Assembly (NCBI GenBank): GCA_963707965.1
Contig: CAVPRR010000006.1
Location: 186,001 to 250,000 of the forward strand
DNA length: 64,000 nt
DNA from: VRUE01 sp963707965
GTDB lineage: Bacteria; Actinomycetota; Thermoleophilia; Solirubrobacterales; 70-9
Direction of reading: 5' to 3'
This document shows, one piece after another, positions 8,918 to 17,666 of the stretch. Position numbers and translations under genes: made by a program. The notes under the pieces are model-generated. The model was not told the DNA's origin. It saw only the letters and a list, made by a program, of their open reading frames with translations, and searched no databases. Numbering within the stretch: position 1 is the first letter of the stretch; each line of letters begins with the position of its first letter.

Positions 8918-9069
8918 TGTACGACACCCTGGGAAAGGCGGCGCTGCGCTTCACCGCGACCTATCTGCGGCGGCGCTACCGCCGCGAGATCAGGATCGGG
9001 ATCGGCGTCACGATTGGCGCGATCGCGGTTGCCATCTACCTCGCCAACCGCGACGTGCCCGAGGGCTGA
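8917..9069 (+). CDS. 50-residue single-pass membrane protein
   Basis: A 50-codon frame starts at the ATG that overlaps the argG stop (TGATG) and ends at TGA 9067-9069. It reads as a basic N-terminal half (YLRRRYRREIR) followed by one hydrophobic helix (IGIGVTIGAIAVAIYLA) and a short polar tail. The strict coupling to argG and the clean positive-inside topology support a real gene. The function is unknown. A strong hairpin follows 4 bp after the stop, marking the end of the operon. Confidence 0.6.
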   Translation: MYDTLGKAALRFTATYLRRRYRREIRIGIGVTIGAIAVAIYLANRDVPEG

Positions 9070-9072
9070 TAC

Positions 9073-9125
9073 GCGGTGAGACTGCATTTGTACGTGCCAG
9101 GCACGTACAAATGCAGTCTCACCGC
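9073..9125. terminator. Perfect 26-bp inverted repeat after the arg operon
   Basis: Arms 9073-9098 and 9100-9125 are exact reverse complements separated by a single A. It lies directly after the 50-residue gene and before the next promoter region, which fits transcription termination. There is no T-run on either side, and the perfect symmetry is more than a terminator needs. It may instead be a dispersed palindromic element or a protein-binding site. Confidence 0.6.
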
Positions 9126-9171
9126 ACTCATACCCTTTTGCGCCGCCGTCCCTCGCCGCCAAGCGGTGTTC

Positions 9172-9244
9172 CCGCAACTTTCGTTGCGGATTATTGACGA
9201 CTCGTGAGTGTTTGCTCACAAACTCCGCTAGTGTCGCCCGCCTC
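9172..9244 (+). promoter_or_regulatory. Leader of the Rpf-like gene with two small hairpins
   Basis: Between the arg-operon palindrome and the GTG at 9245 are CCGCAAC-TTTC-GTTGCGG (9173-9190) and GTGAG-TGTTTG-CTCAC. TTGACG at 9194 could be a -35 element rather than a start codon. I looked for the ydaO-type c-di-AMP riboswitch that often precedes such genes in actinobacteria and did not recognise its conserved core. Confidence 0.3.
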
Positions 9245-10291
9245 GTGCGGCGATCCATCGCCACAGATCTCCGCGGCAGGCTGCGGTTCGGCGCCGTCGC
9301 CTACGCGGCCCTCACCTGCGCGGCAGCCGCCGCTGTCGCTGCCGTCCTGGTCTTGGCCGGAACAGCGGGCGCATCCGGCATCGGGGCGATGCAGGCCAAG
9401 GTCGACAGCGCGCGCGGCGAAGCCGCCTCCCTCGCCGGCGAGCTGAGCGATGCGCAGACCCAGCTCGCCAGCGCCGAACAGGAGGCGGCCGAATCCGCGG
9501 CCAGGGAGCGTCAACTCAGCGCCCTGCTGGCGACGGGCGAGGCTCGGGCCGCAAGGCTGAGCGCCAGGGTGGAGCGCTCCCGGAGCCGGCTCTCGGCCGA
9601 GAGGCGCCGCCTGCGCCGCGCCCGCCGCGTGCTGGCGCGGCGGCTCGTCTCCATCTACGAGACGGGCCGGCCGAGCACGGCGAGCCTCGTTCTTGCCTCC
9701 ACCGACCTCGACGAGCTCGCCACTCGCACGGAATACCTGAGGCGAATCCGCGACGCGGATACCGAGCTGGCCGAACGCGTCGAGCAGGTCCGAAACAGGG
9801 TGCACGGCGCGCTGGCTCTTGTTGCGACCCTGAAGGCCCGGGTCGACGCCTACAACGAACGGTTGGCCGCCGCCCGCGGGGAAATCGCCTCGGTGCGCGG
9901 CAGCGCCGAAGCGGCGGCCGCCCGGCTGCAGTCGCTGAGCGCCGCTCGCGAAGCGTCCCTGGCGACCCTGAAGTCGCGGATCGGCACCTGGGTCAGCGAC
10001 ATCGAAGCCGCCGAAGCGGCGAGCCGCGCTGCCGCTGAAGAAACGGTCGGTCGCTGGCTGGGAGGCCCCTACTCGATCCCGGCCTACATCGTGATGTGCG
10101 AGTCCGGCGGCAACTACGGGGCCGTCAACACCTCGAGCGGCGCCGGCGGCGCCTACCAGATCCTCCCCTCAACCTGGGCGCTCTACGGCGGCCAGGGCAA
10201 TCCCGAGTCCGCACCGAAAGCCGAGCAGGACCGCGTCGCAGCCGAAATCTGGGCCGACTCCGGCGGCGGCGCCTGGGTCTGCGCAGGCTGA
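9245..10291 (+). CDS. Secreted coiled-coil peptidoglycan hydrolase with Rpf/transglycosylase-like domain
   Basis: 348 residues from GTG 9245. A basic stretch and a hydrophobic signal sequence (ALTCAAAAAVAAVLVLAGTAGA) are followed by about 220 residues of PcsB-like coiled coil. A C-terminal domain has MCESGGNYGAVNTSSGAGGA and YQILPSTW. Glu286 in CESGG is the expected catalytic acid of resuscitation-promoting-factor and lytic-transglycosylase domains, which cut peptidoglycan glycan strands outside the cell. The coiled coil could dock it to a membrane partner, as with FtsEX-PcsB, but no ftsEX is nearby. The upstream TTG at 9194 is in frame but would add residues before the signal peptide. Confidence 0.85.
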   Translation: MRRSIATDLRGRLRFGAVAYAALTCAAAAAVAAVLVLAGTAGASGIGAMQAKVDSARGEAASLAGELSDAQTQLASAEQEAAESAARERQLSALLATGEARAARLSARVERSRSRLSAERRRLRRARRVLARRLVSIYETGRPSTASLVLASTDLDELATRTEYLRRIRDADTELAERVEQVRNRVHGALALVATLKARVDAYNERLAAARGEIASVRGSAEAAAARLQSLSAAREASLATLKSRIGTWVSDIEAAEAASRAAAEETVGRWLGGPYSIPAYIVMCESGGNYGAVNTSSGAGGAYQILPSTWALYGGQGNPESAPKAEQDRVAAEIWADSGGGAWVCAG

Positions 10292-10410
10292 CCGTCTGAG
10301 GGCGGTCCGCTCCCGGCCCGTCGCCCCATGCATGACTGCCGCAGGCGCTTAACCAACACCGGCTCGAGCCGAGGCGGCCCCGGCCGCACCGACCCCTAGG
10401 CTGCCGCCAA

Positions 10411-11304
10411 ATGAAAGCTCGTCTGGCGATCTGCCTTGGCCTGGCGGCCCTCTTCGCGGGGTGCGGCCACAGCGCCGCCGAACCGTTCCGTGCTCATGTG
10501 CGCTTCGCCCGCGCCGCCCACACCAGGATCGCCTGGTACGAGCGCGGCCAGGGACCGTCCCTGGTGATGCTGACCGGCACCGGATCGACGATGGCCGAAT
10601 GGGATCCGGCACTGCTCCGGCTGCTGGCCCGCGATCACCGCCTGATCCTCTTCGACTACCCCGGGCTGGGGCTGTCGGGGCCCTGGCAGGGGCGATCCTT
10701 CGACTCCCTCTCCGATGCGACCGTCGGCCTGATGGACGCGATCCACCTGTCCGAGGCGGATGTCCTTGGCTGGTCGATGGGCGGCTTCGTCGCTCAGCGC
10801 CTGGCCATCGACCATCCGCAGCGCGTCTCCCACCTGATCCTCGCCGGCACCAACCCCGGCGGCAGCCAGACCGTGCTCGGCACCGCAAAGGCCCAGGAAA
10901 TCGACAGCGAGACCGACCCCTCCGATGCGGACATCCTGCACGAGCTCTACCCGCCTGCTCGCCAGGCCCAGGGCCGGCGCTTCCTTCGCCGCCTCGAGCG
11001 CGCCAGCCGCAGCGGCGAGATCCCGGACGACTTCCACGTCCCTGCGGCCACCACCCGGGCCCAGGTCGCAGCCGAGGACCCCTGGCTGCGCAGCGATCGC
11101 AACTACCGCCAGCTGGCCACCGTCGCAGCGCCCACCCTGGCCGCGGCCGGTGCCGAGGACCCGGTGGTACCGCCGGTGAACCTGCGGCGGATCGCTGTGC
11201 GGGTCCCACTATCCAAGTTCGTGGTCTTCCCCGGCGCCCACGCCTTCCTCTTCCAGGAGCGCCGCCCGTTCACGCGGGTCGTGGACCGGTTTCTGGGCGG
11301 CTGA
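10411..11304 (+). CDS. Lipoprotein alpha/beta-hydrolase
   Basis: 297 residues. The N-terminus is a lipoprotein signal with lipobox LFAGC (Cys18), so the enzyme is probably anchored outside the membrane. The alpha/beta-hydrolase core has an oxyanion region (LTGTGSTMAEWD), the nucleophile elbow GWSMGG (Ser122), an acid near AGAEDPVVPP and the histidine in PGAHAFLF. The substrate cannot be inferred; peroxidase-like, esterase and lactonase members all share these motifs. TAGGCT at 10397-10402 ends 8 bp before the ATG, and there is no Shine-Dalgarno, so a leaderless mRNA is possible. It appears monocistronic. Confidence 0.82.
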   Translation: MKARLAICLGLAALFAGCGHSAAEPFRAHVRFARAAHTRIAWYERGQGPSLVMLTGTGSTMAEWDPALLRLLARDHRLILFDYPGLGLSGPWQGRSFDSLSDATVGLMDAIHLSEADVLGWSMGGFVAQRLAIDHPQRVSHLILAGTNPGGSQTVLGTAKAQEIDSETDPSDADILHELYPPARQAQGRRFLRRLERASRSGEIPDDFHVPAATTRAQVAAEDPWLRSDRNYRQLATVAAPTLAAAGAEDPVVPPVNLRRIAVRVPLSKFVVFPGAHAFLFQERRPFTRVVDRFLGG

Positions 11305-11682
11305 GTGAATGCCTGCGAAGGCGGCCGCTCATCGCGCAAGACGGGAGCGGATGAAGTCTCACCCCAAAGAACCTGCCCGCAGGTAGAAACACCAAGCGCT
11401 CAGCCGTTCGACTACGGTTTGCCTAGCCTCCAAGTTCCCATTTCGCCAATCCCAAAATGACATTCGCAACCGCCGACGCCCGTCCAGAATCGCGATCCTA
11501 GGTTGGACCCGCCTACGTGCCCGATGTCTTCCTCGGGGTGCCGCAGCACTCGCGGCGGAGTTCCGCCACATCTCACGTGATGAAAGAGGAGACTAGAAAT
11601 TGAGCGGCAGACCGGCCCCCCAGTTACGACTTGTGCCGCCAGGTGAAGAAGGAGCGGTGATGGTCGCAGGAGGGCTGCGAGC
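11305..11682. other. Intergenic stretch without a convincing gene
   Basis: About 380 bp between the hydrolase and the GAP-like gene. Short open frames exist on both strands but none has recognisable protein sequence. A small hairpin CCTGC-CC-GCAGG lies near 11370. The last 35 bp hold a purine-rich ribosome binding site (GGAGGG) for the gene at 11683 and a 9-codon frame starting at ATG 11660. Confidence 0.5.
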
Positions 11683-12300
11683 GTGACCCTGGCGAAGATC
11701 ATCCCGCTGGCGTTCGTGATGATCGCCGGACCGCAGATCCTGAGCGCGATCTTCCTTGCGACCAGCGAGAGCTGGCGCCGCGATTCGGCGGCCTACGTTC
11801 TGGGCGCCGCGATCTCGGTCACGACGGTCGTGACGCTCGCGTTCGTACTGGGCACGGGCGCGTCCGAACAAGGGGCATCCGGCAACACGCTGGACATCAT
11901 CTTCATGGTGCTCCTTCTCGCCGCCGGGGTCCACACCTTCCGCAAGCGAAAGACGTCCAAACCGCCGAAATGGATGGGGAAACTGGAGACGGCGCAGCCG
12001 AAGCTCGCCTTCCGGCTCGGGTTCCTGCTGCTTGGCGTCTTTCCGACGGACATCCTCACCTCGTTCGCCGTCGGCGGCTTCCTCGCGCGGCACGGTGACC
12101 CCTGGTGGCATGCGCTGCCGTTCGTGGCGGTGACGCTGCTACTCATCGCCGCGCCAGCGCTGATGCTGGTCCTCCTCGGCCAACGGGGCCAGAGGCTCCT
12201 GCCCAAGATCAGGGACTGGATGAACGACAACTCCTGGATCGTCAGCGAGATCGTCATCGGCCTCTTCGTCGTCATCACCGCGAACAGCCTGGCCGGCTAG
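11683..12300 (+). CDS. GAP/Sap-like integral membrane protein
   Basis: 205 residues from a GTG with GGAGGG about 10 bp upstream. Six hydrophobic segments are visible, with a cytoplasmic basic loop (RKRKTSKPPKW) in the middle. The pattern (MIAGPQILSAIF near the start, GVFPTDILTSFAVG after the loop) resembles the GAP/Sap family of actinobacteria, related to LysE-type exporters. One mycobacterial member acts in surface glycolipid export. The substrate here is unknown. The next 250 bp contain no gene on this strand. Confidence 0.7.
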   Translation: MTLAKIIPLAFVMIAGPQILSAIFLATSESWRRDSAAYVLGAAISVTTVVTLAFVLGTGASEQGASGNTLDIIFMVLLLAAGVHTFRKRKTSKPPKWMGKLETAQPKLAFRLGFLLLGVFPTDILTSFAVGGFLARHGDPWWHALPFVAVTLLLIAAPALMLVLLGQRGQRLLPKIRDWMNDNSWIVSEIVIGLFVVITANSLAG

Positions 12301-12319
12301 GGGCCCGCCGGTGGAATTG

Positions 12320-12450
12320 ATCTTTCTGAGCCTCAACCGCGGCGCCGGCATTTGCGCCTGAGAGGCCAGGCAGTTCTACGTCGTAGGTCTGAAAGCGCGA
12401 GGCGATCGGCGCGAACATCGCGTCCGCCGCTCCGGGTAGGAATGGTTCGA
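12320..12450 (-). pseudogene. Remnant of a glutathione S-transferase-like gene
   Basis: On the minus strand the reading frame carries AADAMFAPIASRFQTYDVEL, which resembles the C-terminal helical domain of bacterial glutathione S-transferases. Neither the N-terminal thioredoxin fold nor the rest of the domain is present, and the flanking frame is low-complexity. I read this as a degraded fragment. Identification rests on about 25 residues. Confidence 0.4.
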
Positions 12451-12557
12451 TGTGTTGCGGTTCCGTCGATCCTCGGTGCCCCTGATGGCTTCCAGGGTGC
12501 GGCGCTGCGGCGCCGTCGCGAGCGCAACTCCCACCCGTGCACCGAGGGGTGGCCGCC

Positions 12558-13823
12558 GTGAATGAGCGACCCGTCCGGTTGACCATCTCAGACGATCTCC
12601 GGCGGGGTCACGGCAGCGTCCTCTTTCGTGTGTGGTTTGCGCTGCCGTTCATGCTCTGGCTCGGGGTCTGGTCGATTGCGGCGCTTGTCGTCGCAATCGT
12701 CAACTGGGTGGCGACGCTCGTGCTGGGACGCTCCCCTCGGCCTCTCCATGGATTCCTTGCGAGGTTCGTCAGATACGCAACCCACGTCTATGTCTATCTC
12801 AACCTCGGAGCCGAGCCCCTTCCCGGCTTCGACGGCAAGCCGGGCTATCCGATCGATGTCGAGATCGCCCCCCCGGACCAGCAAAACCGGTGGGCCGTTG
12901 CGTTCCGCATCGTCCTCGCCATCCCGGCGTTCCTCTTGGTCACGGTCCTCGCCGGCTCCGGCGCCAATGTCTACGGCACCTTCTATCCCGCCCTCGGCTT
13001 CAGTGGCGTCGGCCTGCTCGGCGCTGCCGCCTTTCTCGGCTGGTTTGTCGCGCTGGTCCGCGGCCGCATGCCCCGTGGCCTGCGCGACCTCATCGCCTAC
13101 GCGCTCTCCTATGGGGCGCAGGCCTGGGCCTACCTGCTGTTGCTGACCGACCGCTACCCCTCGAGCGACCCCCTCACCGCGATCGGCCCGCTGCCCACCC
13201 GTGCCGACCCGGTGCAGCTGGAGGCCCGCGACGATTTGCGGCGCAGCCGCCTGACCGTCTTCTTCCGCCTGCTGCTGGCAGTTCCCCACCTGGTGTGGCT
13301 TTCGCTGTGGGGGATTGCCGCGTTGCTCGCGGCGATCGCCAATTGGATCGCCACGCTGATCGCCGGTGTCTCGCCCCAGGCCCTGCACCGCTTCCTCGCC
13401 GCCTATGTGCGCTACCAGCTCCATGTGGGCGCCTACGTGTACCTGGTCGGCAACCCCTTTCCGGGCTTCACCGGTGCTGAGGGGACCTACCCGATTGAGC
13501 TTCGCATCGCCGGGCGCGGCCGCCAGAACCGCTGGAGCGTCCTCTTTCGATCGCTGCTCGCGCTGCCGGCTCTGCTGCTCGCAGGCGTCTTCGGATCGCT
13601 CGTTCTCGTCGTTGCCGTCCTCGCTTGGTTCGCCGCGCTCATCAGGGGCCAGATGCCGCTTGGCTTGCGCAATGCGGGCGCCCTGGCGCTGCGCTACATG
13701 GCTCAGACCTACGCCTACCTCCTCCTGGTGACCGGCGCCTACCCCTACAGCGGGCCGTGCCTTGAATCTCCACCTGCACCCGCGACGCCCAAAACGGTCC
13801 CCTGGCCGCCGCCCGCCGCCTGA
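12558..13823 (+). CDS. Membrane protein with two DUF4389 domains
   Basis: 421 residues from GTG 12558, which follows GGGGTGG. Two homologous halves, roughly 1-215 and 220-421, each contain two or more transmembrane helices and the DUF4389-like signature: IVNWVATLVLGRSPRPLHGF then RYATHVYVYLNL in the first half, and AIANWIATLIAGVSPQALHR then RYQLHVGAYVYL in the second. The repeat indicates an internal gene duplication. The function of DUF4389 proteins is not known. The stop is 2 bp before the M48 protease start, so the two are probably one operon. Confidence 0.8.
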   Translation: MNERPVRLTISDDLRRGHGSVLFRVWFALPFMLWLGVWSIAALVVAIVNWVATLVLGRSPRPLHGFLARFVRYATHVYVYLNLGAEPLPGFDGKPGYPIDVEIAPPDQQNRWAVAFRIVLAIPAFLLVTVLAGSGANVYGTFYPALGFSGVGLLGAAAFLGWFVALVRGRMPRGLRDLIAYALSYGAQAWAYLLLLTDRYPSSDPLTAIGPLPTRADPVQLEARDDLRRSRLTVFFRLLLAVPHLVWLSLWGIAALLAAIANWIATLIAGVSPQALHRFLAAYVRYQLHVGAYVYLVGNPFPGFTGAEGTYPIELRIAGRGRQNRWSVLFRSLLALPALLLAGVFGSLVLVVAVLAWFAALIRGQMPLGLRNAGALALRYMAQTYAYLLLVTGAYPYSGPCLESPPAPATPKTVPWPPPAA

Positions 13824-13825
13824 GG

Positions 13826-15100
13826 GTGGGTTCGGCGGACGCCAGAAGGCGAGCAGAGCGCCTGCGGGCGCTGGCGCTCCGCTTGGCGCGCCCCACCACG
13901 CTGGCCCTGCTCGCGGGCGCCGCGCTGTGGGCATGGGCAGCGCACGCGCTCTGGAGCTCCACCGTTCCCGGGTCTTTGCACCTGCCTGACATCGCACCGA
14001 GCCGCTTCTTCAGCGACTCATTCCTTCGGCGCAGCGCCTCCTACGAGCGCTTCCTGGAGATCGAGGGCCTGCTCGCCTACGCGACGCTGCTCGTCGTGCT
14101 CGCGGTGTATGCGCAGCGCGGACACCGCCTGATGCGCGAGTCGGCGGCAGGCCGCATCGGCACGGGCATGTTGCTGGGGATGCTCGGCTTTGCCGTCGTG
14201 TGGCTGGCCGAGGTTCCGTTCGGGTTGGTCGCCGTCTGGTGGCAGCGGCGCTACGGCGTCTCGGATCAGGGCTATCTGGCATGGATTGTCGAGAGCTTCT
14301 TCGGGCTTGGCGGAACGTTCTTGTTCGTCTCGCTGGCGCTGTTGGTCGCGATGGGCGTGGCCGGTGTGCTGCGACGGTGGTGGTGGGTCGTCGCAGCGCC
14401 GGTGTTCGTCGGGCTTGCGCTGCTCTTCACGTTCGTCAGCCCCTATCTGGTCCCCAACACCGAGCCGCTGCGCGATCCGCAGCTGCTGGCCGACGCGCGG
14501 GCGCTCGAGCGCAGCGAAGGGCTGAGCGGCACGAGGGTGGTCGTCCAGGACGTCCACCGCTTCACGACAGCGCCCAACGCGGAGTCCGGGGGCTTCGGCG
14601 CCACGCGTACGGTGATCCTGTGGGACACGCTGCTCGACGACAGCTTCAAACGTTCTGAGATTCGCGCCGTGATTGGGCACGAGCTCGGCCACCTCGCGCA
14701 CGATGACCCCCTCAAGCGGGTCGGATGGCTGGCGCTCTTCCTGATACCTGCCAGCGCGCTGATTGCGCGCCTCACTCGCAGTCGCGGTGGCCTTGCCCGC
14801 CCGGAGGCCGTGCCCCTCGCTCTGTTCATCCTGGTGGCGCTGCAGCTGCTCGCCACGCCGCTGTTCAACGTGGTCTCGCGCCGCGACGAGGCTGCGGCGG
14901 ACTGGTCGGCTCTCACGGCGACGGGCGAACCGGCCGCCGACAGGGCGCTGATGCGCCGACTTGCGAAGACCAGCCTGAGCGCTCCCGATCCGCCGAGCTG
15001 GTCGTATGCCCTCTACGCCGACCATCCCACGATCATGCAGAGGATCGAGATGGCGTACGCCTGGGAAGAAATGCACCCCCCGATACGCTCCAGGCGCTAG
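13826..15100 (+). CDS. M48-family membrane metalloprotease (Ste24/HtpX-like)
   Basis: 424 residues from GTG 13826. Several N-terminal membrane helices precede a zinc-protease domain with HELGH (His285-His289) and the downstream glutamate in RRDEAAAD (Glu355), the metal ligands of family M48. ESGGFGATRTVILWD matches the conserved region before the zinc site. Members cleave membrane or CAAX-like substrates. Here the partner may be the coupled DUF4389 membrane protein, but this is inference. Two more hydrophobic segments lie between the zinc motifs, as usual in the family. Confidence 0.88.
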   Translation: MGSADARRRAERLRALALRLARPTTLALLAGAALWAWAAHALWSSTVPGSLHLPDIAPSRFFSDSFLRRSASYERFLEIEGLLAYATLLVVLAVYAQRGHRLMRESAAGRIGTGMLLGMLGFAVVWLAEVPFGLVAVWWQRRYGVSDQGYLAWIVESFFGLGGTFLFVSLALLVAMGVAGVLRRWWWVVAAPVFVGLALLFTFVSPYLVPNTEPLRDPQLLADARALERSEGLSGTRVVVQDVHRFTTAPNAESGGFGATRTVILWDTLLDDSFKRSEIRAVIGHELGHLAHDDPLKRVGWLALFLIPASALIARLTRSRGGLARPEAVPLALFILVALQLLATPLFNVVSRRDEAAADWSALTATGEPAADRALMRRLAKTSLSAPDPPSWSYALYADHPTIMQRIEMAYAWEEMHPPIRSRR

Positions 15101-15158
15101 GTATGAGGATTCGGGTCGGGTCGCGCCGCGCCCACCCAATCAAGACAGTGGAGCAGCC

Positions 15159-15992
15159 ATGAGTCACGACATCGACCTCGCTGGAAAGATCGCCGTCGTC
15201 ACCGGCGGCGGGTCTGGGATCGGCCGCTCGACCGCGATCTTGCTTGCCCGTCAAGGCGCGAAGGTGCACCTTGCCGACATCAACGGCCAAGCCGCCGAGG
15301 CGGTCGTCCGTGAGATCGATGCCGCGGGCGGCAGCGCCCTCGGCCACGTGCTCGACGTCTCCAACCCCGATGCCGTCGAGGCCTTCGCCGCGGCGATCTT
15401 CGCGTCCGATGGCGGCGTCGACATCCTCCACAACAACGCGGGCATCGGCCACGGCGGCAACATCGAGTCGACGACGGTCGAGGACTGGCAGCGCGTGATC
15501 GGCATCAACCTGCTCGGTGTCGCCTACGGCGTCCAGGCGTTCGTCCCGCGGATGCTGAAGCAGGGCCGGCCCGCATCGGTTGTCAACACGGCCTCGATGG
15601 CGGGGCTCTTCCCGGCGCCGAAACTGGCCCCCTACTGCGCCGCGAAGTACGGCGTCGTCGGCATGACCGAGGCGCTCAATGCCGAGCTTTCCAAGCGGGG
15701 GATCCATTTCAGCGCGATCTGCCCCGGGATCATCGACACCCAGATCGTCAAGACCGGGATCATGCGGGGCGAAACCGCGGAGAACCATGACAAGGTCATG
15801 AAGTTCTACGAGAAGCGCGGGGTCTCGCCCGACGAGGTGGCGGAGGCCGTGCTGGTGGCGATCGCCAAGCACCGGCTGATCGTCCCGGTGCCGCGCCGCC
15901 AGGTCACGGCGCTCTACCTGCTGCACCGTCTCTCGCCGCGGCTGATGCAACCGATCGCGCGCGGCGTGGAGCGGCTCGCGAACAGGGGCTGA
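15159..15992 (+). CDS. Short-chain dehydrogenase/reductase
   Basis: 277 residues. Classical SDR features are complete: TGGGSGIG for NAD(P), LADI after beta-2, NNAGIG, and the catalytic YxxxK as YCAAK (Tyr159, Lys163) with an upstream serine in NTASMAG. The C-terminal 40 residues are basic and hydrophobic (VPRRQVTALYLLHRLSPRLM), similar to membrane-associated SDRs acting on lipids or large hydrophobic substrates. The ATG at 15159 has GTGGAG upstream; the frame is open further back but without homology. It converges on the minus-strand membrane gene with an 8-bp gap. Confidence 0.88.
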   Translation: MSHDIDLAGKIAVVTGGGSGIGRSTAILLARQGAKVHLADINGQAAEAVVREIDAAGGSALGHVLDVSNPDAVEAFAAAIFASDGGVDILHNNAGIGHGGNIESTTVEDWQRVIGINLLGVAYGVQAFVPRMLKQGRPASVVNTASMAGLFPAPKLAPYCAAKYGVVGMTEALNAELSKRGIHFSAICPGIIDTQIVKTGIMRGETAENHDKVMKFYEKRGVSPDEVAEAVLVAIAKHRLIVPVPRRQVTALYLLHRLSPRLMQPIARGVERLANRG

Positions 15993-15999
15993 CGCCCGG

Positions 16000-16862
16000 T
16001 CAGTCTCGGTGGGCGGTCGGATGGGTGACGCGCTCGGCGCGGTGGCGGACCTCCGCTGCGGCCTCGCGGGTGGCGGCAACCGCCTCCTGGGTCACCGCCG
16101 CGACGCCCTCGCTCGGCTTGCCGCCGACGATGTCGCGGAAGGCGTTCTTGAAGCGCTCGGTGCGGCGGTCGGGCGCGAAGCGCTCCTCGGCCTTGGCCTG
16201 CTTCGCCGCCCGGCTCTCCCCGTACCGCCGGCGCGCCCAGGGCGAGCCCGGCTTGCCGATCCGCCACGGCGCCGTAGATCGCGACCGGGAAAGACGAGGA
16301 AGCCGATCGGCCCCGTGCATCAGGCGCTGCTTGGCGAAGCAGATCGAGACCAGGCCGAAGACGAGCGGGCGCCGACGATGCTCACAATCGTTGCGGCGAG
16401 CGAGCCGGTGTCGAAGCTGAAGGGGACGAAGCCGAGCAGGATCAGGACCATCCCCGCTGCGGCGATCACCGTGGCGTCGATCGAGCTGCGCCCCTCCTCG
16501 GCCCAGTAGACGTCGTCGAGGTAGACCCAGAGCGCGAACTCGTCGATCGTCAACCCAGCCCCAACGCCGAAGAAGAAGGCGCAGATCTCGGCATAGGGGC
16601 TGTCGCCGAGCACCGTGAATCCCACCACGCCGGCGATCATCATCGTCACGATCCCAAATACGAGGTGGTGCAGGTGGACCCCGCCATCGCTGACCACGCT
16701 GCCCGGCCACCAGGGGACGCGCGGGCTGCGCATCAGGCGCGTGCTCATGCGGATGAAGGCGAAGGAGAGGATGAACCCGACGAGTACGGCGAAGACGCCC
16801 TGCTTGTCGTTGGCAGCGATCTGGTCGTTCCAGAAGTCGGAGGCGAAGAAGGCGAGGCTCAT
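16000..16862 (-). pseudogene. Frameshifted integral membrane protein
   Basis: From ATG 16862 the protein reads normally through about five hydrophobic segments (SDGGVHLHHLVFGIVTMMIA in the middle) as far as IVSIVGA. It then needs a one-base correction near 16370 to continue as PLVFGLVSICFAKQRLM. Three further single-base corrections (about 16306, 16285 and 16265) restore a last hydrophobic stretch and a basic tail starting RIGKPGSPWARRRYG, which ends at the stop 16000-16002. The tail has a helical Ala/Glu/Arg segment. The ATG overlaps the stop of the upstream membrane gene. It is either a decaying gene or a patch of poor sequence. The family is not recognised. Confidence 0.65.
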
Positions 16863-17647
16863 GGGAGAGCGGGGGCCGAGTGTAGCCGCGGGCCGCGGCC
16901 GTCTTGGGCATTGATCAGCTCGACGGTGATGAGGACGGCGGCGACCGCGAAGAACGGCGTCGCGACGATGTTCGACAGGGACTCTGAGAGCCAGGCGGAC
17001 CAGAGAGAGTCGCCGAGCAGGCCGTGTGCCAGCAGCTCCGACAGGGCCCCGACGCCCTCGTTCGCCAGCTCGATCGGCGCCAGCACGGCGAGGACGAGCC
17101 AGAAGTGCCCCCGGACCAGCCGCGCGCTGCGGGATAGGGCGGCGCGGACGCCGCGGCGCTCGATCTCCACCACGGGCCCGGCCAGACCCAGCCAGATATA
17201 TAGAACGACGCCAGGGACGAACAGCAGGGCGAAGCCCGCGATCACCAGCGCGGTGTAGATCAGGTCGACCGCGATCAGCCGCCCGTAGGCGAGGTGGCGG
17301 GAGATCTCGCGCAGTGAGGGAGGGTGCCCGTCCTCGCCGTGGGTCAGCGACACGGCCACCGCGCCGCTGTAGAAGACCTCGCCGACCAGGGAGGTTCCGA
17401 TCAGCGCCAGTGTCGTCACCACAACTCCGACCGCAAGGAGGCCGCTGCCGAGGTTCAACGAGTCGATCTGGAGGGTGAGCGGGATCGCGTCCACAAGGCC
17501 AAGTGGCACGAAGACGATCGCCGCCAGCGGCAGCAGCGAGCGGGCCCAGGCAACGTAGGTCCGCGCGATGCGCGCGTAGAGCGCCGGCAGCGTCTCAACG
17601 CCGCCGCCGCCCGACAGCTGCCCCCGTGCGGTCGTCATCTCACCCAT
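16859..17647 (-). CDS. Polytopic membrane protein of unknown function
   Basis: 262 residues with about six hydrophobic segments: LLPLAAIVFVPLGLV, GLLAVGVVVTTLALIG, ALVIAGFALLFVPGVVLYIW, a segment around FWLVLAVLAPIEL and a last one near VATPFFAVAAVLITVELI. The layout and the motif RSARLVRGHFW resemble DUF975 or glycerophosphodiesterase-membrane-domain proteins, but I cannot place it firmly. ATG 17647 is taken; ATG 17638 is an alternative. Its stop overlaps the ATG of the frameshifted membrane gene (ATGA), so both belong to one minus-strand operon. Confidence 0.7.
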   Translation of the reverse strand: MGEMTTARGQLSGGGGVETLPALYARIARTYVAWARSLLPLAAIVFVPLGLVDAIPLTLQIDSLNLGSGLLAVGVVVTTLALIGTSLVGEVFYSGAVAVSLTHGEDGHPPSLREISRHLAYGRLIAVDLIYTALVIAGFALLFVPGVVLYIWLGLAGPVVEIERRGVRAALSRSARLVRGHFWLVLAVLAPIELANEGVGALSELLAHGLLGDSLWSAWLSESLSNIVATPFFAVAAVLITVELINAQDGRGPRLHSAPALP

Positions 17648-17666
17648 CCAGTGCCGTCATTCCGCG

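Noticed and set aside
9126..9244. ydaO-type c-di-AMP riboswitch before the Rpf-like gene
   Set aside because: The region is short and the conserved core motifs were not found; only two small hairpins are visible.
9194..9244. TTG at 9194 as start of the Rpf-like protein
   Set aside because: It would add 17 residues before the basic signal-peptide start and overlaps a possible -35 (TTGACG); GTG 9245 gives a normal signal peptide.
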